A DNA stretch of 64,000 bases, taken from positions 682,001 through 746,000 of the forward strand of contig NZ_CP102262.1 in NCBI RefSeq assembly GCF_025147325.1, read 5' to 3'. The stretch is from Bacteroides stercoris ATCC 43183. GTDB lineage: Bacteria; Bacteroidota; Bacteroidia; Bacteroidales; Bacteroidaceae. Made by a program: the position numbers and the translations under genes. The notes beneath the pieces were generated by a model that saw only the letters and a list, made by a program, of their open reading frames with translations, did no database searches and was not told the DNA's origin. The number at the start of each line of letters is the position of its first letter. The stretch's first letter is position 1. Positions 18,679-28,228 of this stretch are shown here, one piece after another.

Positions 18679-19142
18679 GAAGAGCAATCTTTCCGGGCAC
18701 ATTCGACCCGTTCACTATCGGCCATGCTTCGGTAGTGCGCCGTGCGCTGACTTTCATTGACGAAATCGTCATAGGAATAGGTATCAACGAGAATAAGAAT
18801 ACGCATTTCCCTATTGAAAAGCGCGAAAAGATGATACGGGATTACTACCGGGACGAGCCGCGCATCAAGGTACAGTCATACGACTGTCTGACCATTGACT
18901 TCGCCAAAGAAGTGGATGCCAGTCTGATTATACGCGGCATACGCACGGTAAAGGATTTCGAGTACGAGGAAACGATTGCCGATATAAACCGCAAGCTGAC
19001 AGGAATTGAAACCATTCTGCTCTTTACGGAACCGGAACTGACCTGCGTAAGTTCCACTACCGTACGCGAACTGCTGCAATTCGGAAAGGATATAAGCATG
19101 TTCCTTCCGGAAGGAATGGAAATGAGTGATGAGATGAAATGA
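18675..19142 (+). CDS. coaD: Phosphopantetheine adenylyltransferase
   Basis: CoaD transfers AMP from ATP to 4'-phosphopantetheine, making dephospho-CoA in coenzyme A synthesis. The 155-residue product has the nucleotidyltransferase motif [10 protein letters not shown] (residues 8-17) and the C-terminal [13 protein letters not shown] motif. [12 protein letters not shown] is also diagnostic. Its ATG overlaps the parE stop codon. The S41 protease gene follows within 25 bases, so the three are probably one operon. Confidence 0.95.
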   Translation: MRRAIFPGTFDPFTIGHASVVRRALTFIDEIVIGIGINENKNTHFPIEKREKMIRDYYRDEPRIKVQSYDCLTIDFAKEVDASLIIRGIRTVKDFEYEETIADINRKLTGIETILLFTEPELTCVSSTTVRELLQFGKDISMFLPEGMEMSDEMK

Positions 19143-19164
19143 TTGGTAGTTAGTGACAAGAATA

Positions 19165-20787
19165 ATGAAGAAGATTTTTGCTATTATAGTATGTATATGT
19201 GCCGTAACGGCGCAGGCTCAGAAAATGGGCAATGAAGCTCTCCGCAAGTTGCAAATGGCAGAGTTTGCCATAGCCAACCTCTACGTGGACTCCGTGGATG
19301 AGAACAGACTGGTGGAAGAGGCCATTATCAAGATGCTGGCGCAGCTTGATCCGCACTCTACCTACAACAATGCCGAAGAAGTAAAGAAAATGAACGAACC
19401 CCTGCAAGGCAACTTCGAAGGTATCGGCGTACAGTTCCAAATGATAGAAGATACGCTGCTTGTAGTACAGCCCGTCAGCAACGGTCCCTCGGAGAAAGTA
19501 GGCATTCTTGCCGGCGACCGCATCATAGCCGTTAACGACTCCGCCATTGCCGGAGTTAAAATGAGCACGGAAGACATCATGAGCCGGTTACGCGGAGAGA
19601 AAGGCTCGGAAGTCAAACTGACAATCGTGCGCCGCGGAGTAAATGAACCCTTATTCTTCACTGTAAAACGGGATAAAATACCTATTCTCAGTCTGGATGC
19701 CGCATATATGATACAGCCCCGGACAGGTTATATCCGCATCAATCGCTTTGGGGCAACCACTGCCGAAGAGTTTCTTAAAGCATTAAAGGAGTTGCAGAAA
19801 AAAGGAATGAAAGACCTGATACTCGACCTGCAAGGAAATGGCGGTGGCTATCTGAACGCCGCTATCGACCTCGCCAATGAATTCCTGCAACAAAAGGACC
19901 TCATTGTTTATACGGAAGGCAGAGCCGCACGCCGCAGTAATTTCCATGCCAAAGGAAACGGAAAGTTTAAAGACGGCCGTCTCGTCGTTCTGGTGGATGA
20001 ATATTCCGCATCCGCCAGTGAAATCGTAACCGGAGCCATTCAGGATTGGGATAGAGGTGTAGTCGTAGGCCGGCGCACTTTCGGCAAAGGATTGGTGCAA
20101 CGCCCTATCGACCTGCCGGACGGCTCTATGATACGCCTGACCATTGCCCGCTACTATACTCCTTCCGGCCGTTGCATACAGAAGCCTTATGACAAGACCG
20201 CCAACCCGGACGGCACGCTTAGCGGGGAAAATAATCTGGAAAAATACAACCAGGAATTGATAGACCGCTTTAATCATGGCGAATTAATGCATGCCGACAG
20301 CATACATTTCCCCGATTCCCTGAAGTACCAGACAAAAAAATTAGCGCGCACCGTTTATGGCGGTGGCGGTATCATGCCCGACTTCTTCGTGCCGATAGAT
20401 ACCACCCAATACACAGATTATCATCGGAATATCGTTGCTAAAGGTGTCGTTATCAAGACAACTATGAAATTTATAGAAAGCCATCGGAAAGAGTTGCAAA
20501 GCAAATATAAGAAATTCGAAACGTTCAACGATAAGTTCGAAATCAGCGATGAGATATTAGCAAACATGCAGACTCTTGCGGAACAAGAAAAGATTAAGTT
20601 CGACGAGAAGCAATACCGGAAGTCCCTGCCGCTCATCAAGACGCAACTAAAAGCGTTGATAGCCCGCGACCTGTGGGATATGAATGAATACTTCCAGATA
20701 ATGAATACTACGGACAGCAGCGTACTACAAGCCCTGAAAGTTCTAAATGAAGGAGCGTATGAAAAAGTGGTTATGAAAAAGTGGTAA
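19165..20787 (+). CDS. C-terminal processing protease, S41 family, with PDZ domain
   Basis: This is an exported S41 peptidase of 540 residues. ATG 19165 is preferred over GTG 19153 because it gives a clean signal peptide (MKKIFAIIVCICAVTAQAQ). A PDZ domain covers about residues 70-155 (GIGVQFQMIEDTLLVVQPVSNGPSEKVG). The catalytic domain follows with DLQGNGGGYLNAAIDLANEF, the serine in DEYSASASEIVTGA and the lysine in RRTFGKGLVQ, the Ser/Lys dyad of the family. A C-terminal helical extension of about 140 residues is usual in Bacteroidota members. It should act in the periplasm or outer membrane on protein C termini. It ends in a bidirectional terminator. Confidence 0.93.
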   Translation: MKKIFAIIVCICAVTAQAQKMGNEALRKLQMAEFAIANLYVDSVDENRLVEEAIIKMLAQLDPHSTYNNAEEVKKMNEPLQGNFEGIGVQFQMIEDTLLVVQPVSNGPSEKVGILAGDRIIAVNDSAIAGVKMSTEDIMSRLRGEKGSEVKLTIVRRGVNEPLFFTVKRDKIPILSLDAAYMIQPRTGYIRINRFGATTAEEFLKALKELQKKGMKDLILDLQGNGGGYLNAAIDLANEFLQQKDLIVYTEGRAARRSNFHAKGNGKFKDGRLVVLVDEYSASASEIVTGAIQDWDRGVVVGRRTFGKGLVQRPIDLPDGSMIRLTIARYYTPSGRCIQKPYDKTANPDGTLSGENNLEKYNQELIDRFNHGELMHADSIHFPDSLKYQTKKLARTVYGGGGIMPDFFVPIDTTQYTDYHRNIVAKGVVIKTTMKFIESHRKELQSKYKKFETFNDKFEISDEILANMQTLAEQEKIKFDEKQYRKSLPLIKTQLKALIARDLWDMNEYFQIMNTTDSSVLQALKVLNEGAYEKVVMKKW

Positions 20788-20807
20788 GGTTATAACCTTA
20801 TCACTTT
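20778..20807. terminator. Bidirectional terminator overlapping two stop codons
   Basis: AAAGTGGTAAGG (20778-20789) and CCTTATCACTTT (20796-20807) form an almost perfect palindrome with one G-T pair. The stop codon of the S41 protease gene (20785-20787) and that of the convergent PAP2 gene (20801-20803) both lie inside it. Confidence 0.7.
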
Positions 20808-21403
20808 CCAAACAACCAGCGGTTCAGCCAGCGGTTTACATAGATATTCACAATCGCACAGCCTGCACCGATAGCCGCACCTGCCAGTACATCCGAGGGA
20901 TAATGTACACCCTCATTCATACGGGACACTCCGACGGAACAAGCCCACAAGGCAGAAGGGGCTATTACGTACCACTTAGGATATTTTATGCACAGAGAAG
21001 TGGCAAGTGCGAAAGCCGATGCGGTATGCCCGGAGGGAAATGAAGGACTGCTCTCATGGCTATACGGATGTACCCTATCCGGATAGCGTTCATACGGACG
21101 TTCGCGGTCGACAAGATATTTCATACCATACGCCACCACAAAAGCACCCGCCACACTTGTTCCGACGTATACGGCATCCTTCAACAAGCCCTTGTCCTTT
21201 TTAGCCCATGCCGTCAAAGCCATAGCTACCGGGACACCAATGGCCACATAAGGCTCCGAACGGGAAATAAATTTATTGTAATTACGGACAAATTTATTAT
21301 CCCAGCCATTAACCCGATGTAAGGTATTAATATCCCAATTCTGTGCAAAGAGATTTGATACAACAAAGGAAATAAAAAATACAAAAAAAATGGTTCTTCT
21401 CAT
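20801..21403 (-). CDS. PAP2-family phosphatase, exported or membrane-anchored
   Basis: The 200-residue product has an N-terminal hydrophobic signal (MRRTIFFVFFISFVVSNLFAQ) and the three PAP2 phosphatase motifs: KYLVDRERP (about residue 98), PSFPSGHTASAF (about 117-128) and SRMNEGVHYPSDVLAG (about 160-175). The active site is complete. Family members dephosphorylate lipid phosphates such as phosphatidylglycerol phosphate, undecaprenyl pyrophosphate or lipid A phosphates; which applies is not visible. It is transcribed divergently from the AraC-type regulator, with its own promoter. Confidence 0.9.
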   Translation of the reverse strand: MRRTIFFVFFISFVVSNLFAQNWDINTLHRVNGWDNKFVRNYNKFISRSEPYVAIGVPVAMALTAWAKKDKGLLKDAVYVGTSVAGAFVVAYGMKYLVDRERPYERYPDRVHPYSHESSPSFPSGHTASAFALATSLCIKYPKWYVIAPSALWACSVGVSRMNEGVHYPSDVLAGAAIGAGCAIVNIYVNRWLNRWLFGK

Positions 21404-21426
21404 AAAACCTATCTATTAGTTTGGCG

Positions 21427-21434
21427 CAAAGATA
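21427..21434 (-). promoter_or_regulatory. -7 promoter element of the PAP2 gene
   Basis: On the minus strand this reads TATCTTTG, an exact TAnnTTTG match 24 bases before the start codon. Confidence 0.6.
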
Positions 21435-21467
21435 GCCGAAATCCTTAGAGTATTCGCAAAATTATCT

Positions 21468-21475
21468 TATCTTTG
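21468..21475 (+). promoter_or_regulatory. -7 promoter element of the first AraC-type regulator
   Basis: TATCTTTG, exact TAnnTTTG match, 42 bases before ATG 21517. It lies back to back with the PAP2 promoter. Confidence 0.6.
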
Positions 21476-21516
21476 TTGCCACAATTTACATATTAATACA
21501 ATTCACATATCTATTC

Positions 21517-22419
21517 ATGGCATTAAATAGTTGTTGCTCTCGGCAAATTGATTGTGCACTATGTCCTAAAACATCCCAAGGAGTATTGATATATAGCCAA
21601 TATCCTAAAGGACAGCATTTCCCTGCCGAAAAGTGTACACAAAATTGTATAATATTTATATTGAAAGGCGAGTTGCTTGTCAATAGCGAGGAATATCCCG
21701 GCACTACTCTGCAGGCCCGCCAATGTATCTTGCAAGCTATCGGCTCCAAAGTAGAATTGCTGGCGCTAACCGATGTTGAATATTTTACCTACCGATTCAC
21801 CGAACTTCCTCTCCTCTGTGAAGAACGCTACAAAGACATACTTGAAAGGGCTTATGCCCCTCTGACCTATACTCCTTTGCCCATCATTCCTAAACTGGAA
21901 AGATTATTCGGAGATTTAACGGAATATTTCAGGGAGCAGCCGAACACGTGCAGCAGGTATCTTGACGTTAAATGCCAGGAGATAATTTATATCCTGACTT
22001 GCTACTACCCAATCCAGCAAGTCTCCACTTTCTTCTATCCAATCAGTACATATACAGAAAGTTTCCACTATTTCGTCATGCAGAACTACGATAAAGTGAA
22101 AAACGTAGAAGAGTTTGCCCACCTTGGCGGATATACCACAACCACTTTCCGCCGATTATTCAAGAACATGTATGGCGTACCTGTATACGAATGGATTCTG
22201 GACAAAAAACGCGAGGGCATTTTAAACGACCTGCAACACACCAAGCAACGCATCTCCACAATCAGCACCCGATACGGATTCGATTCATTATCACACTTTG
22301 CCCATTTCTGCAAAGACTCTTTCGGCGACACCCCGCGCGCTCTGCGCAAACGTACTGCCAACGGCGAAAACATAACTATTATCTGTAAAGAACATAACAA
22401 GGAACAAGAGGACGAATGA
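21517..22419 (+). CDS. AraC-family transcriptional regulator with N-terminal cysteine cluster (copy 1)
   Basis: The 300-residue product has an N-terminal sensor region and a C-terminal AraC DNA-binding domain (about residues 185-285). The latter shows EEFAHLGGYTTTTFRRLFKNMYGVPVYEWI and ISTISTRYGFDSLSHFAHFCKDSFGDTPRALRK, the two helix-turn-helix units. The N terminus carries Cys6, Cys13, Cys16 and Cys40, and all four are conserved in the paralogue at 26169-27059. This suggests a bound metal or redox switch (inference). It lies directly upstream of frdCAB in the same direction, with a promoter for frdCAB in between, so fumarate reductase is a plausible target. No signal molecule can be named. 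Confidence 0.85.
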   Translation: MALNSCCSRQIDCALCPKTSQGVLIYSQYPKGQHFPAEKCTQNCIIFILKGELLVNSEEYPGTTLQARQCILQAIGSKVELLALTDVEYFTYRFTELPLLCEERYKDILERAYAPLTYTPLPIIPKLERLFGDLTEYFREQPNTCSRYLDVKCQEIIYILTCYYPIQQVSTFFYPISTYTESFHYFVMQNYDKVKNVEEFAHLGGYTTTTFRRLFKNMYGVPVYEWILDKKREGILNDLQHTKQRISTISTRYGFDSLSHFAHFCKDSFGDTPRALRKRTANGENITIICKEHNKEQEDE

Positions 22420-22480
22420 CACCGCTGATTCGCCCGGCAATCTTGCTACCCGCTCATTACGGAATAATTTCTTTAATTCC

Positions 22481-22511
22481 TTGTTTAATCAAGGTATTTC
22501 CTCTATTTTTG
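22481..22511 (+). promoter_or_regulatory. Promoter of the fumarate reductase operon
   Basis: TTG at 22481-22483 and TATTTTTG at 22504-22511 are separated by 20 bases, an excellent Bacteroides -33/-7 pair. The frdC start is 70 bases downstream, leaving a leader of about 60 bases. Confidence 0.75.
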
Positions 22512-22581
22512 CAGGATATTAGTCTGACGAGCTTTTAAGAATATATTTTCTAACTATTAAATAATTTAAATTCAATCATTT

Positions 22582-23286
22582 ATGTGGTTAAGTAATTCAT
22601 CTGTAGGAAGGAAAGTGGTGATGAGTGTTACCGGTATCGCCCTTATCCTGTTTCTGACATTTCACATGGCGATGAACCTTGTTGCATTGGTTTCGGCCAA
22701 TGGCTATAACATGGTTTGTGAGTTCTTGGGAGCAAACTGGTACGCGCTGGTAGCTACCGTAGGTCTGGCTGCCCTGTTCATCATCCACATCATCTACGCT
22801 TTCTGGCTGACGATGCAAAACCGCAAAGCGCGCGGTAACGAGCGTTATGCAGTAGTAGACAAGCCTAAAACCGTGGAATGGGCCTCTCAAAACATGCTCG
22901 TACTGGGTATCGTGGTAATCGTAGGTCTCGGTCTGCACCTGGTTAACTTCTGGGCAAAGATGCAGCTCCCCGAACTGATGCACAACATGGGCGCACATGC
23001 CGACATGCTCACGCTGGCTTACGCTGCCAACGGTGTCTATCACATTCAGAACACCTTCTCCAACCCGGTATTCGTAGTGCTTTACCTCATTTGGCTGGGT
23101 GCATTGTGGTTCCACCTGACTCACGGTTTCTGGAGCTCCATGCAGTCTTTGGGCTGGAACAACAAAGTATGGATCAACCGTTGGAAATGTATCTCCAACA
23201 TCTACTCCACTATCGTTGTTGTATGCTTCGCTCTGGTAGTTGTCGTATTCTTCATCAAATCACTGATGTGCAGCGGCGCTTGCTGA
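22582..23286 (+). CDS. frdC: Fumarate reductase/succinate dehydrogenase cytochrome b subunit
   Basis: This 234-residue integral membrane subunit anchors the complex and carries menaquinol electrons to FrdA/FrdB through haem b. Five hydrophobic segments are visible, at about residues 10-35, 50-75, 97-125, 150-180 and 203-228. Histidines suited to haem ligation occur in the membrane segments (TFHMAMN, IIHIIYAFW, GLHLVNFW, WFHLTHGFW). The pattern fits the diheme single-subunit (type B) anchors. It is first in frdCAB, 35 bases before frdA. In Bacteroides the complex works mainly as a fumarate reductase in anaerobic respiration leading to succinate. Confidence 0.93.
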   Translation: MWLSNSSVGRKVVMSVTGIALILFLTFHMAMNLVALVSANGYNMVCEFLGANWYALVATVGLAALFIIHIIYAFWLTMQNRKARGNERYAVVDKPKTVEWASQNMLVLGIVVIVGLGLHLVNFWAKMQLPELMHNMGAHADMLTLAYAANGVYHIQNTFSNPVFVVLYLIWLGALWFHLTHGFWSSMQSLGWNNKVWINRWKCISNIYSTIVVVCFALVVVVFFIKSLMCSGAC

Positions 23287-23321
23287 TAAATTATTGTAAA
23301 TGATTAAATTGTAATAGCATT

Positions 23322-25268
23322 ATGACTAAGATAGATTCTAAAATACCGGAAGGACCGGTGGCTGAGAAATGGACCAACTATAAAGCTCACCAAAAATTAG
23401 TAAACCCTGCCAACAAACGCCGTTTGGACATCATCGTAGTAGGAACCGGACTTGCCGGCGCTTCCGCTGCCGCTTCTCTCGGTGAAATGGGTTTCAGAGT
23501 GTTCAACTTCTGCATTCAGGACTCTCCGCGCCGCGCACACTCTATCGCTGCGCAAGGTGGTATCAATGCTGCAAAGAATTACCAGAACGACGGCGACTCC
23601 GTTTACCGTCTGTTCTACGATACGGTAAAAGGTGGTGATTATCGTGCCCGCGAAGCAAACGTTTACCGTCTGGCCGAGGTTTCCAACAACATCATCGACC
23701 AGTGTGTTGCACAAGGTGTTCCTTTTGCACGCGAATACGGCGGCTTGCTCGACAACCGTTCATTCGGTGGTGCACAGGTATCACGTACATTCTACGCCAA
23801 AGGACAGACAGGACAGCAATTGCTGCTGGGAGCTTACTCCGCACTGAGCCGTCAGGTAAACGTGGGTACGGTGAAACTGTACACGCGTTATGAAATGGAA
23901 GACGTTGTCATCATCGACGGACGTGCCCGCGGTATCATCGCCAAGAATCTCGTAACAGGTAAGCTGGAACGTTTTGCCGCTCACGCTGTGGTTATCGCTA
24001 CCGGCGGTTACGGCAACGCATACTTCCTCTCTACCAATGCAATGGCTTGCAACTGTTCCGCTGCCATGGCCTGCTACCGTAAAGGAGCCTGGTTTGCCAA
24101 CCCCGCTTACGTACAGATTCACCCGACTTGTATCCCCGTTCACGGCGACAAGCAGTCCAAACTGACTTTGATGTCCGAATCTTTGCGTAACGACGGACGT
24201 ATCTGGGTTCCGAAGAAACTGGAAGATGCCAAGAAGTTGCAGGAAGGTACACTGCAAGGAAAAGATATTCCCGAAGAAGACCGCGACTACTACCTGGAGC
24301 GCCGTTATCCGGCATTCGGTAACCTCGTTCCGCGTGACGTTGCCAGCCGTGCTGCCAAAGAACGTTGCGACAAGGGTTATGGCGTGAACAATACAGGTCT
24401 TGCCGTATTCCTCGACTTCTCCGAAGCTATCAACCGTTTGGGCAAAGATGTGGTTGCACAGCGTTACGGCAACCTCTTCGACATGTACGAAGAAATCACA
24501 GATGTCAGCCCGTACGAAAACCCGATGATGATTTATCCGGCTATCCACTATACAATGGGTGGTATCTGGGTAGACTACGAACTAATGACTTCTATCAAGG
24601 GCTTGTTCGCCATCGGTGAATGTAACTTCTCGGACCACGGCGCCAACCGCCTCGGTGCTTCCGCATTGATGCAGGGTCTGGCAGACGGTTACTTCGTATT
24701 GCCTTATACTATCCAGAACTACCTGGCCGACCAGATTACCGTTCCCCGCTTCTCTACCGACCTGCCTGAGTTCGCAGCGGCAGAAAAAGCCATTCAGGAC
24801 AAAATCGACTGGATGATGAACATCAAGGGTAAGAAGTCTGTAGACTCTATCCATAAGGAACTGGGCCACGTAATGTGGGAATATGTAGGTATGGGACGTA
24901 CTGCAGAGGGCTTGAAAGAAGGCTTGAAGAGACTGAAGGAAATCCGCAACGAATTCGAGAAAGAGTTGTTCATCCCCGGCGAGAAAGAAGGCATGAACGT
25001 CGAACTCGACAAGGCTATCCGTCTGTACGACTTCATCACAATGGGCGAACTCGTAGCATACGATGCCTTGAACCGTAACGAAAGCTGCGGCGGTCACTTC
25101 CGCGAAGAGTACCAGACAGAAGAAGGCGAAGCCAAGCGCGATGACGAAAACTACTTCTACGTTGCCTGCTGGGAATACCAGGGTTCAGACGAAAAAGAAC
25201 CGGTATTGCTGAAAGAACCTCTGGTATACGAAGCAATCAAGGTACAGACTCGTAACTACAAGAGCTAA
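23322..25268 (+). CDS. frdA: Fumarate reductase/succinate dehydrogenase flavoprotein subunit
   Basis: FrdA (648 residues) holds the FAD and the dicarboxylate site. A dinucleotide-binding motif is at residues 38-56 ([20 protein letters not shown]). His73 in [11 protein letters not shown] is the expected site of covalent FAD attachment. Catalytic-region motifs include [27 protein letters not shown] and [12 protein letters not shown]. The near-C-terminal [12 protein letters not shown] is also typical of type-B enzymes. It lies between frdC (35 bases) and frdB (33 bases). Codon choice is strongly biased to C-ending codons, consistent with high expression. Confidence 0.96.
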   Translation: MTKIDSKIPEGPVAEKWTNYKAHQKLVNPANKRRLDIIVVGTGLAGASAAASLGEMGFRVFNFCIQDSPRRAHSIAAQGGINAAKNYQNDGDSVYRLFYDTVKGGDYRAREANVYRLAEVSNNIIDQCVAQGVPFAREYGGLLDNRSFGGAQVSRTFYAKGQTGQQLLLGAYSALSRQVNVGTVKLYTRYEMEDVVIIDGRARGIIAKNLVTGKLERFAAHAVVIATGGYGNAYFLSTNAMACNCSAAMACYRKGAWFANPAYVQIHPTCIPVHGDKQSKLTLMSESLRNDGRIWVPKKLEDAKKLQEGTLQGKDIPEEDRDYYLERRYPAFGNLVPRDVASRAAKERCDKGYGVNNTGLAVFLDFSEAINRLGKDVVAQRYGNLFDMYEEITDVSPYENPMMIYPAIHYTMGGIWVDYELMTSIKGLFAIGECNFSDHGANRLGASALMQGLADGYFVLPYTIQNYLADQITVPRFSTDLPEFAAAEKAIQDKIDWMMNIKGKKSVDSIHKELGHVMWEYVGMGRTAEGLKEGLKRLKEIRNEFEKELFIPGEKEGMNVELDKAIRLYDFITMGELVAYDALNRNESCGGHFREEYQTEEGEAKRDDENYFYVACWEYQGSDEKEPVLLKEPLVYEAIKVQTRNYKS

Positions 25269-25301
25269 TCGGGAAGTTGAACATTTAAAGAATTAAAGAA
25301 A

Positions 25302-26057
25302 ATGGATAAAAATATATCATTTACGCTCAAGGTATGGCGCCAGAAGGGTCCGAAAGCAAAAGGCGCTTTTGAAACATACCAAATGAAAGATATTCCGGGC
25401 GATACCTCATTCCTCGAAATGCTGGATATTCTGAACGAACAGCTCATCAGTGAAGGTAAAGAACCGGTTGTATTCGACCATGACTGCCGCGAAGGTATCT
25501 GCGGTATGTGTTCTCTTTACATCAACGGACATCCGCACGGTCCTGCAACAGGAGCCACTACCTGCCAAATCTATATGCGCCGCTTCAACGACGGCGACAC
25601 CATTACCGTAGAACCCTGGCGTTCTGCCGGCTTCCCGGTAATCAAAGACTTGATGGTAGACCGTACTGCATACGACAAGATTATGCAGGCAGGCGGTTAT
25701 GTCAGCGTACGTACAGGTGCTCCTCAGGATGCCAACGCTATCCTGATTCCGAAGCCCATCGCCGATGAAGCCATGGATGCCGCTTCCTGTATCGGTTGCG
25801 GTGCTTGTGTAGCCGCTTGTAAGAACGGTTCCGCCATGTTGTTCGTTTCCGCTAAGGTAAGCCAGTTGAACCTGCTTCCTCAAGGCAAACCGGAAGCATT
25901 GCGCCGTGCCAAAGCCATGTTGAGCAAAATGGACGAACTCGGTTTCGGTAACTGTACAAACACCCGTGCTTGTGAGGCCGAATGTCCGAAGAATGTCTCT
26001 ATCAGCAACATCGCACGTCTGAACCGCGACTTCATTACCGCAAAATTGAAAGACTAA
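25302..26057 (+). CDS. frdB: Fumarate reductase/succinate dehydrogenase iron-sulfur subunit
   Basis: FrdB (251 residues) relays electrons between the quinol anchor and FrdA. Cysteine motifs for three clusters are in order: the [2Fe-2S] ligands in [15 protein letters not shown] with a later TTC, the [4Fe-4S] ligands in [11 protein letters not shown], and the third cluster in [14 protein letters not shown]. The length and order are normal. It is last in frdCAB and is followed by a clear terminator. Confidence 0.95.
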   Translation: MDKNISFTLKVWRQKGPKAKGAFETYQMKDIPGDTSFLEMLDILNEQLISEGKEPVVFDHDCREGICGMCSLYINGHPHGPATGATTCQIYMRRFNDGDTITVEPWRSAGFPVIKDLMVDRTAYDKIMQAGGYVSVRTGAPQDANAILIPKPIADEAMDAASCIGCGACVAACKNGSAMLFVSAKVSQLNLLPQGKPEALRRAKAMLSKMDELGFGNCTNTRACEAECPKNVSISNIARLNRDFITAKLKD

Positions 26058-26089
26058 CCGTACTTTCTGCATTTGATTAATATCACAAG

Positions 26090-26127
26090 AACTCTTCTAT
26101 CGGGAAAACCGGTAGAGGAGTTTTTTT
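26090..26127 (+). terminator. Terminator of frdCAB
   Basis: AACTCTTCTATCGG (26090-26103) pairs with CCGGTAGAGGAGTT (26109-26122) with two G-U pairs, then a T tract to 26127. Confidence 0.85.
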
Positions 26128-26168
26128 ATGATAAGAAATTATGGAAACAGCTTGATATCCCAAGCAGG

Positions 26169-27059
26169 TTAAACAGACAAAAACATAGAATCCTGGGGTG
26201 CAGATAAAGATGGCTTCTCAACCTCTTTCCTTAAATTACGGGGAGACAACCCAAAATTCTTCTTGCAGAAATTAGAGAAATGAGATAAAGATTCAAAGCC
26301 ATATTTATAACAAATTTCAGAGATTGTAAAGTTTGTATGCCGAAGTTCATAAAGAATGCCTTCTTTTCTGCGTTCCTGCATCCACTCGTATACAGGCTGA
26401 TGGAATACAGAAGTAAAGATACGGCGGAAAGTCGTCACTGTATATCCCCCTAATTCGGCAAATTCTTCAACCGTCTTGACCTTATCATGATTCTTAAGTA
26501 CGAAATACTGAAAACTATCCGTGTATTTCGATAACGTATGCACCAGCATGGAAAGCTCATAATCCGAATAGTAACGCCACAGGATAAACGCAAGTTCTTT
26601 CTGCTTAAATTGCAGTAGCTCCCTACAAATCTTCCCCTCAACCAGATAAGACTTCGAAGCTTCCAAGAAAAAATTCAGTTCAGAGCATATTTTCAACGGA
26701 AAAAAGATAAGAGGTGGAACCACATCTTTTGCGATATGCTGAAAACGTCCTTCACAAAAAGATTCCGGCTGGGAAAAACGATAGCATACACACTCTACAT
26801 CGGTCATGGCAAGCACTTCGTATTTTGAACCGACAGCCTGCAGAATAAACTCACCGGCATACAACGTCACGCCTGCATATTCTTCACTGTTGACAAGAGC
26901 CTCACCTTTTAAAAGAAACATAATGATATTGTTATCGCACTTGGGCATAATAAAGTGAAACCCTCTACTATGAGAGGCGTATAAGATAAGATTGTCCACA
27001 GCCTTGGGGCATTTCAGGCAATCGGCGTTAACCGCTTCACAAGCGGGAGAGTCGTACAT
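26169..27059 (-). CDS. AraC-family transcriptional regulator with N-terminal cysteine cluster (copy 2)
   Basis: The 296-residue product is a paralogue of the regulator at 21517-22419. Both align without gaps through the N terminus. The HTH region contains EFAELGGYTVTTFRRIFTSVF and ISEICYKYGFESLSHFSNFCKKNFGLSPRNLRK. I chose ATG at 27057-27059 because it aligns with the start of copy 1. A longer frame from TTG at 27093-27095 would include the promoter element. Cys7, Cys14, Cys17 and Cys41 correspond to the four cysteines of copy 1. It is convergent with frdCAB and lies downstream of the fimbrillin operon, separated by a terminator and with its own promoter. Targets may be either neighbour (inference). 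Confidence 0.85.
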   Translation of the reverse strand: MYDSPACEAVNADCLKCPKAVDNLILYASHSRGFHFIMPKCDNNIIMFLLKGEALVNSEEYAGVTLYAGEFILQAVGSKYEVLAMTDVECVCYRFSQPESFCEGRFQHIAKDVVPPLIFFPLKICSELNFFLEASKSYLVEGKICRELLQFKQKELAFILWRYYSDYELSMLVHTLSKYTDSFQYFVLKNHDKVKTVEEFAELGGYTVTTFRRIFTSVFHQPVYEWMQERRKEGILYELRHTNFTISEICYKYGFESLSHFSNFCKKNFGLSPRNLRKEVEKPSLSAPQDSMFLSV

Positions 27060-27092
27060 GACAGGATAGAATGTTTTGTTTGTTTGCTCTGG

Positions 27093-27100
27093 CAAAAATA
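27093..27100 (-). promoter_or_regulatory. -7 promoter element of the second AraC-type regulator
   Basis: On the minus strand this reads TATTTTTG, a TAnnTTTG match 33 bases upstream of the chosen start codon. Confidence 0.55.
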
Positions 27101-27109
27101 AACATTAGC

Positions 27110-27160
27110 AGCCAACAAAAAAACATATTCCCCGAAAACTTTAAAAACGTTTTCGGGGAA
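27110..27160 (-). terminator. Terminator of the fimbrillin operon
   Basis: TTCCCCGAAAAC (27128-27139) and GTTTTCGGGGAA (27149-27160) form a perfect 12-base stem with a 9-base loop. On the minus strand a run of seven T follows four bases later. It separates the fimbrillin gene from the AraC gene. Confidence 0.75.
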
Positions 27161-27204
27161 GAATCAAAATATTATGAAATCAACAGGACTCTTATATCAA
27201 ACTC

Positions 27205-28191
27205 TTATAGCCCGGTGAATGTTCCGTCCTCATTGGTCCATATGCCAACATTCGGAGTAAACTTAATAGGAGTAGCATTGTTGGTCAGCGTCAATGTATA
27301 CCGAATATTCTTGCCCATGCCCCAACTGCCTGTAAGGTTAACGACCTTGGTATCGTTCCAGGTATACTCACTTGATTTATCTTTCGGTGCAGCAGTATAG
27401 GTAATCTCCAAAGTAACGCCTGTCAGGTCGTCTTGAGGCATCAGCATAAACAAAGCATTGCCGGAAGTCTCAAAAGCAGTAAAAGCATCAGGTTCTGCAG
27501 CAGTCGGAGTAACGGATACGGGAGTGCCGGTGTATTCGTATGTCACGCCCGAAGCAGACTCTGCCAGGTTACTCCAAGCCCCCACAGTGCTGCTTCCGTC
27601 AAAAGTAAAAGTAGCCTTATCCTTTGCACCTTTAATCACCAATTTCGATACGGTATAAATAAAATCGGCAACATCACCCTTGATTGTAAAGTTCACCTGC
27701 GTCAGAAGATGCTGGAAAGGAAGAGAAATGGCTGACTCAGACTTTACCTGATTTATTACGTTGGCAGCAACCAGATCTTCCTGACTGTCAACCGCCTTCA
27801 CCGCATACTCGAATTTCGGATAACCGGCAGCAGTAGTAATATCCAAAGTTTGCGCCGGTGAGGTAGCAAAAAATTGCAATTTACCGGAGGCAGGCCAGTA
27901 GTAATCGCCCTTATACTTCCATTCCCCGCTTGATTTATCAACTTCTATATCATCCATAAACCCCGTATTCAACTGTACAGTTCCTCCCATGTCATCTGTT
28001 GTTTTATAAGCGCTTACAGTAAACTTACTGAAATTCTCAGTAGTGGCAACCAATGTCTTTGTTCCGGTCTTCACCACTGTCCCGAATTTAATCCGGTTCA
28101 TTGTACTTTCATTCTCAAACCCTTCATTTTCAGAGCAACTTACCATTGCTGCGGCTGTTAAAGCCACCAATAAAATTTTTCTCATAACCAT
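27205..28191 (-). CDS. Fimbrillin-family (Mfa1-like) lipoprotein
   Basis: The 328-residue product is a type V pilus (FimA/Mfa1-type) subunit or adhesin. A lipoprotein signal ends at VSCSENEG. The mature part has YWPASGKLQFFATSP, a motif usual in Mfa-like fimbrillins (YYWP...L.FFAY/TSP), and LPFQHLLTQVNFTIKG, which corresponds to the LxHxLxKV stretch. GKNIRYTLTLT near the end is the typical N.Y.YTI/V strand. ATG 28185 is an alternative start that shortens the signal by two residues. It is the last gene of the DUF3575-DUF5119-fimbrillin operon. Whether it is a shaft or tip subunit cannot be told. Confidence 0.85.
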   Translation of the reverse strand: MVMRKILLVALTAAAMVSCSENEGFENESTMNRIKFGTVVKTGTKTLVATTENFSKFTVSAYKTTDDMGGTVQLNTGFMDDIEVDKSSGEWKYKGDYYWPASGKLQFFATSPAQTLDITTAAGYPKFEYAVKAVDSQEDLVAANVINQVKSESAISLPFQHLLTQVNFTIKGDVADFIYTVSKLVIKGAKDKATFTFDGSSTVGAWSNLAESASGVTYEYTGTPVSVTPTAAEPDAFTAFETSGNALFMLMPQDDLTGVTLEITYTAAPKDKSSEYTWNDTKVVNLTGSWGMGKNIRYTLTLTNNATPIKFTPNVGIWTNEDGTFTGL

Positions 28192-28228
28192 TTGTTTTTA
28201 GTTAATATATTAATTGCTTATCTTGTTT

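Noticed and set aside
27060..27095. TTG start at 27093-27095 for the second AraC-type regulator
   Set aside because: It overlaps the TATTTTTG promoter element and does not align with the paralogue, whose start matches ATG 27057-27059.
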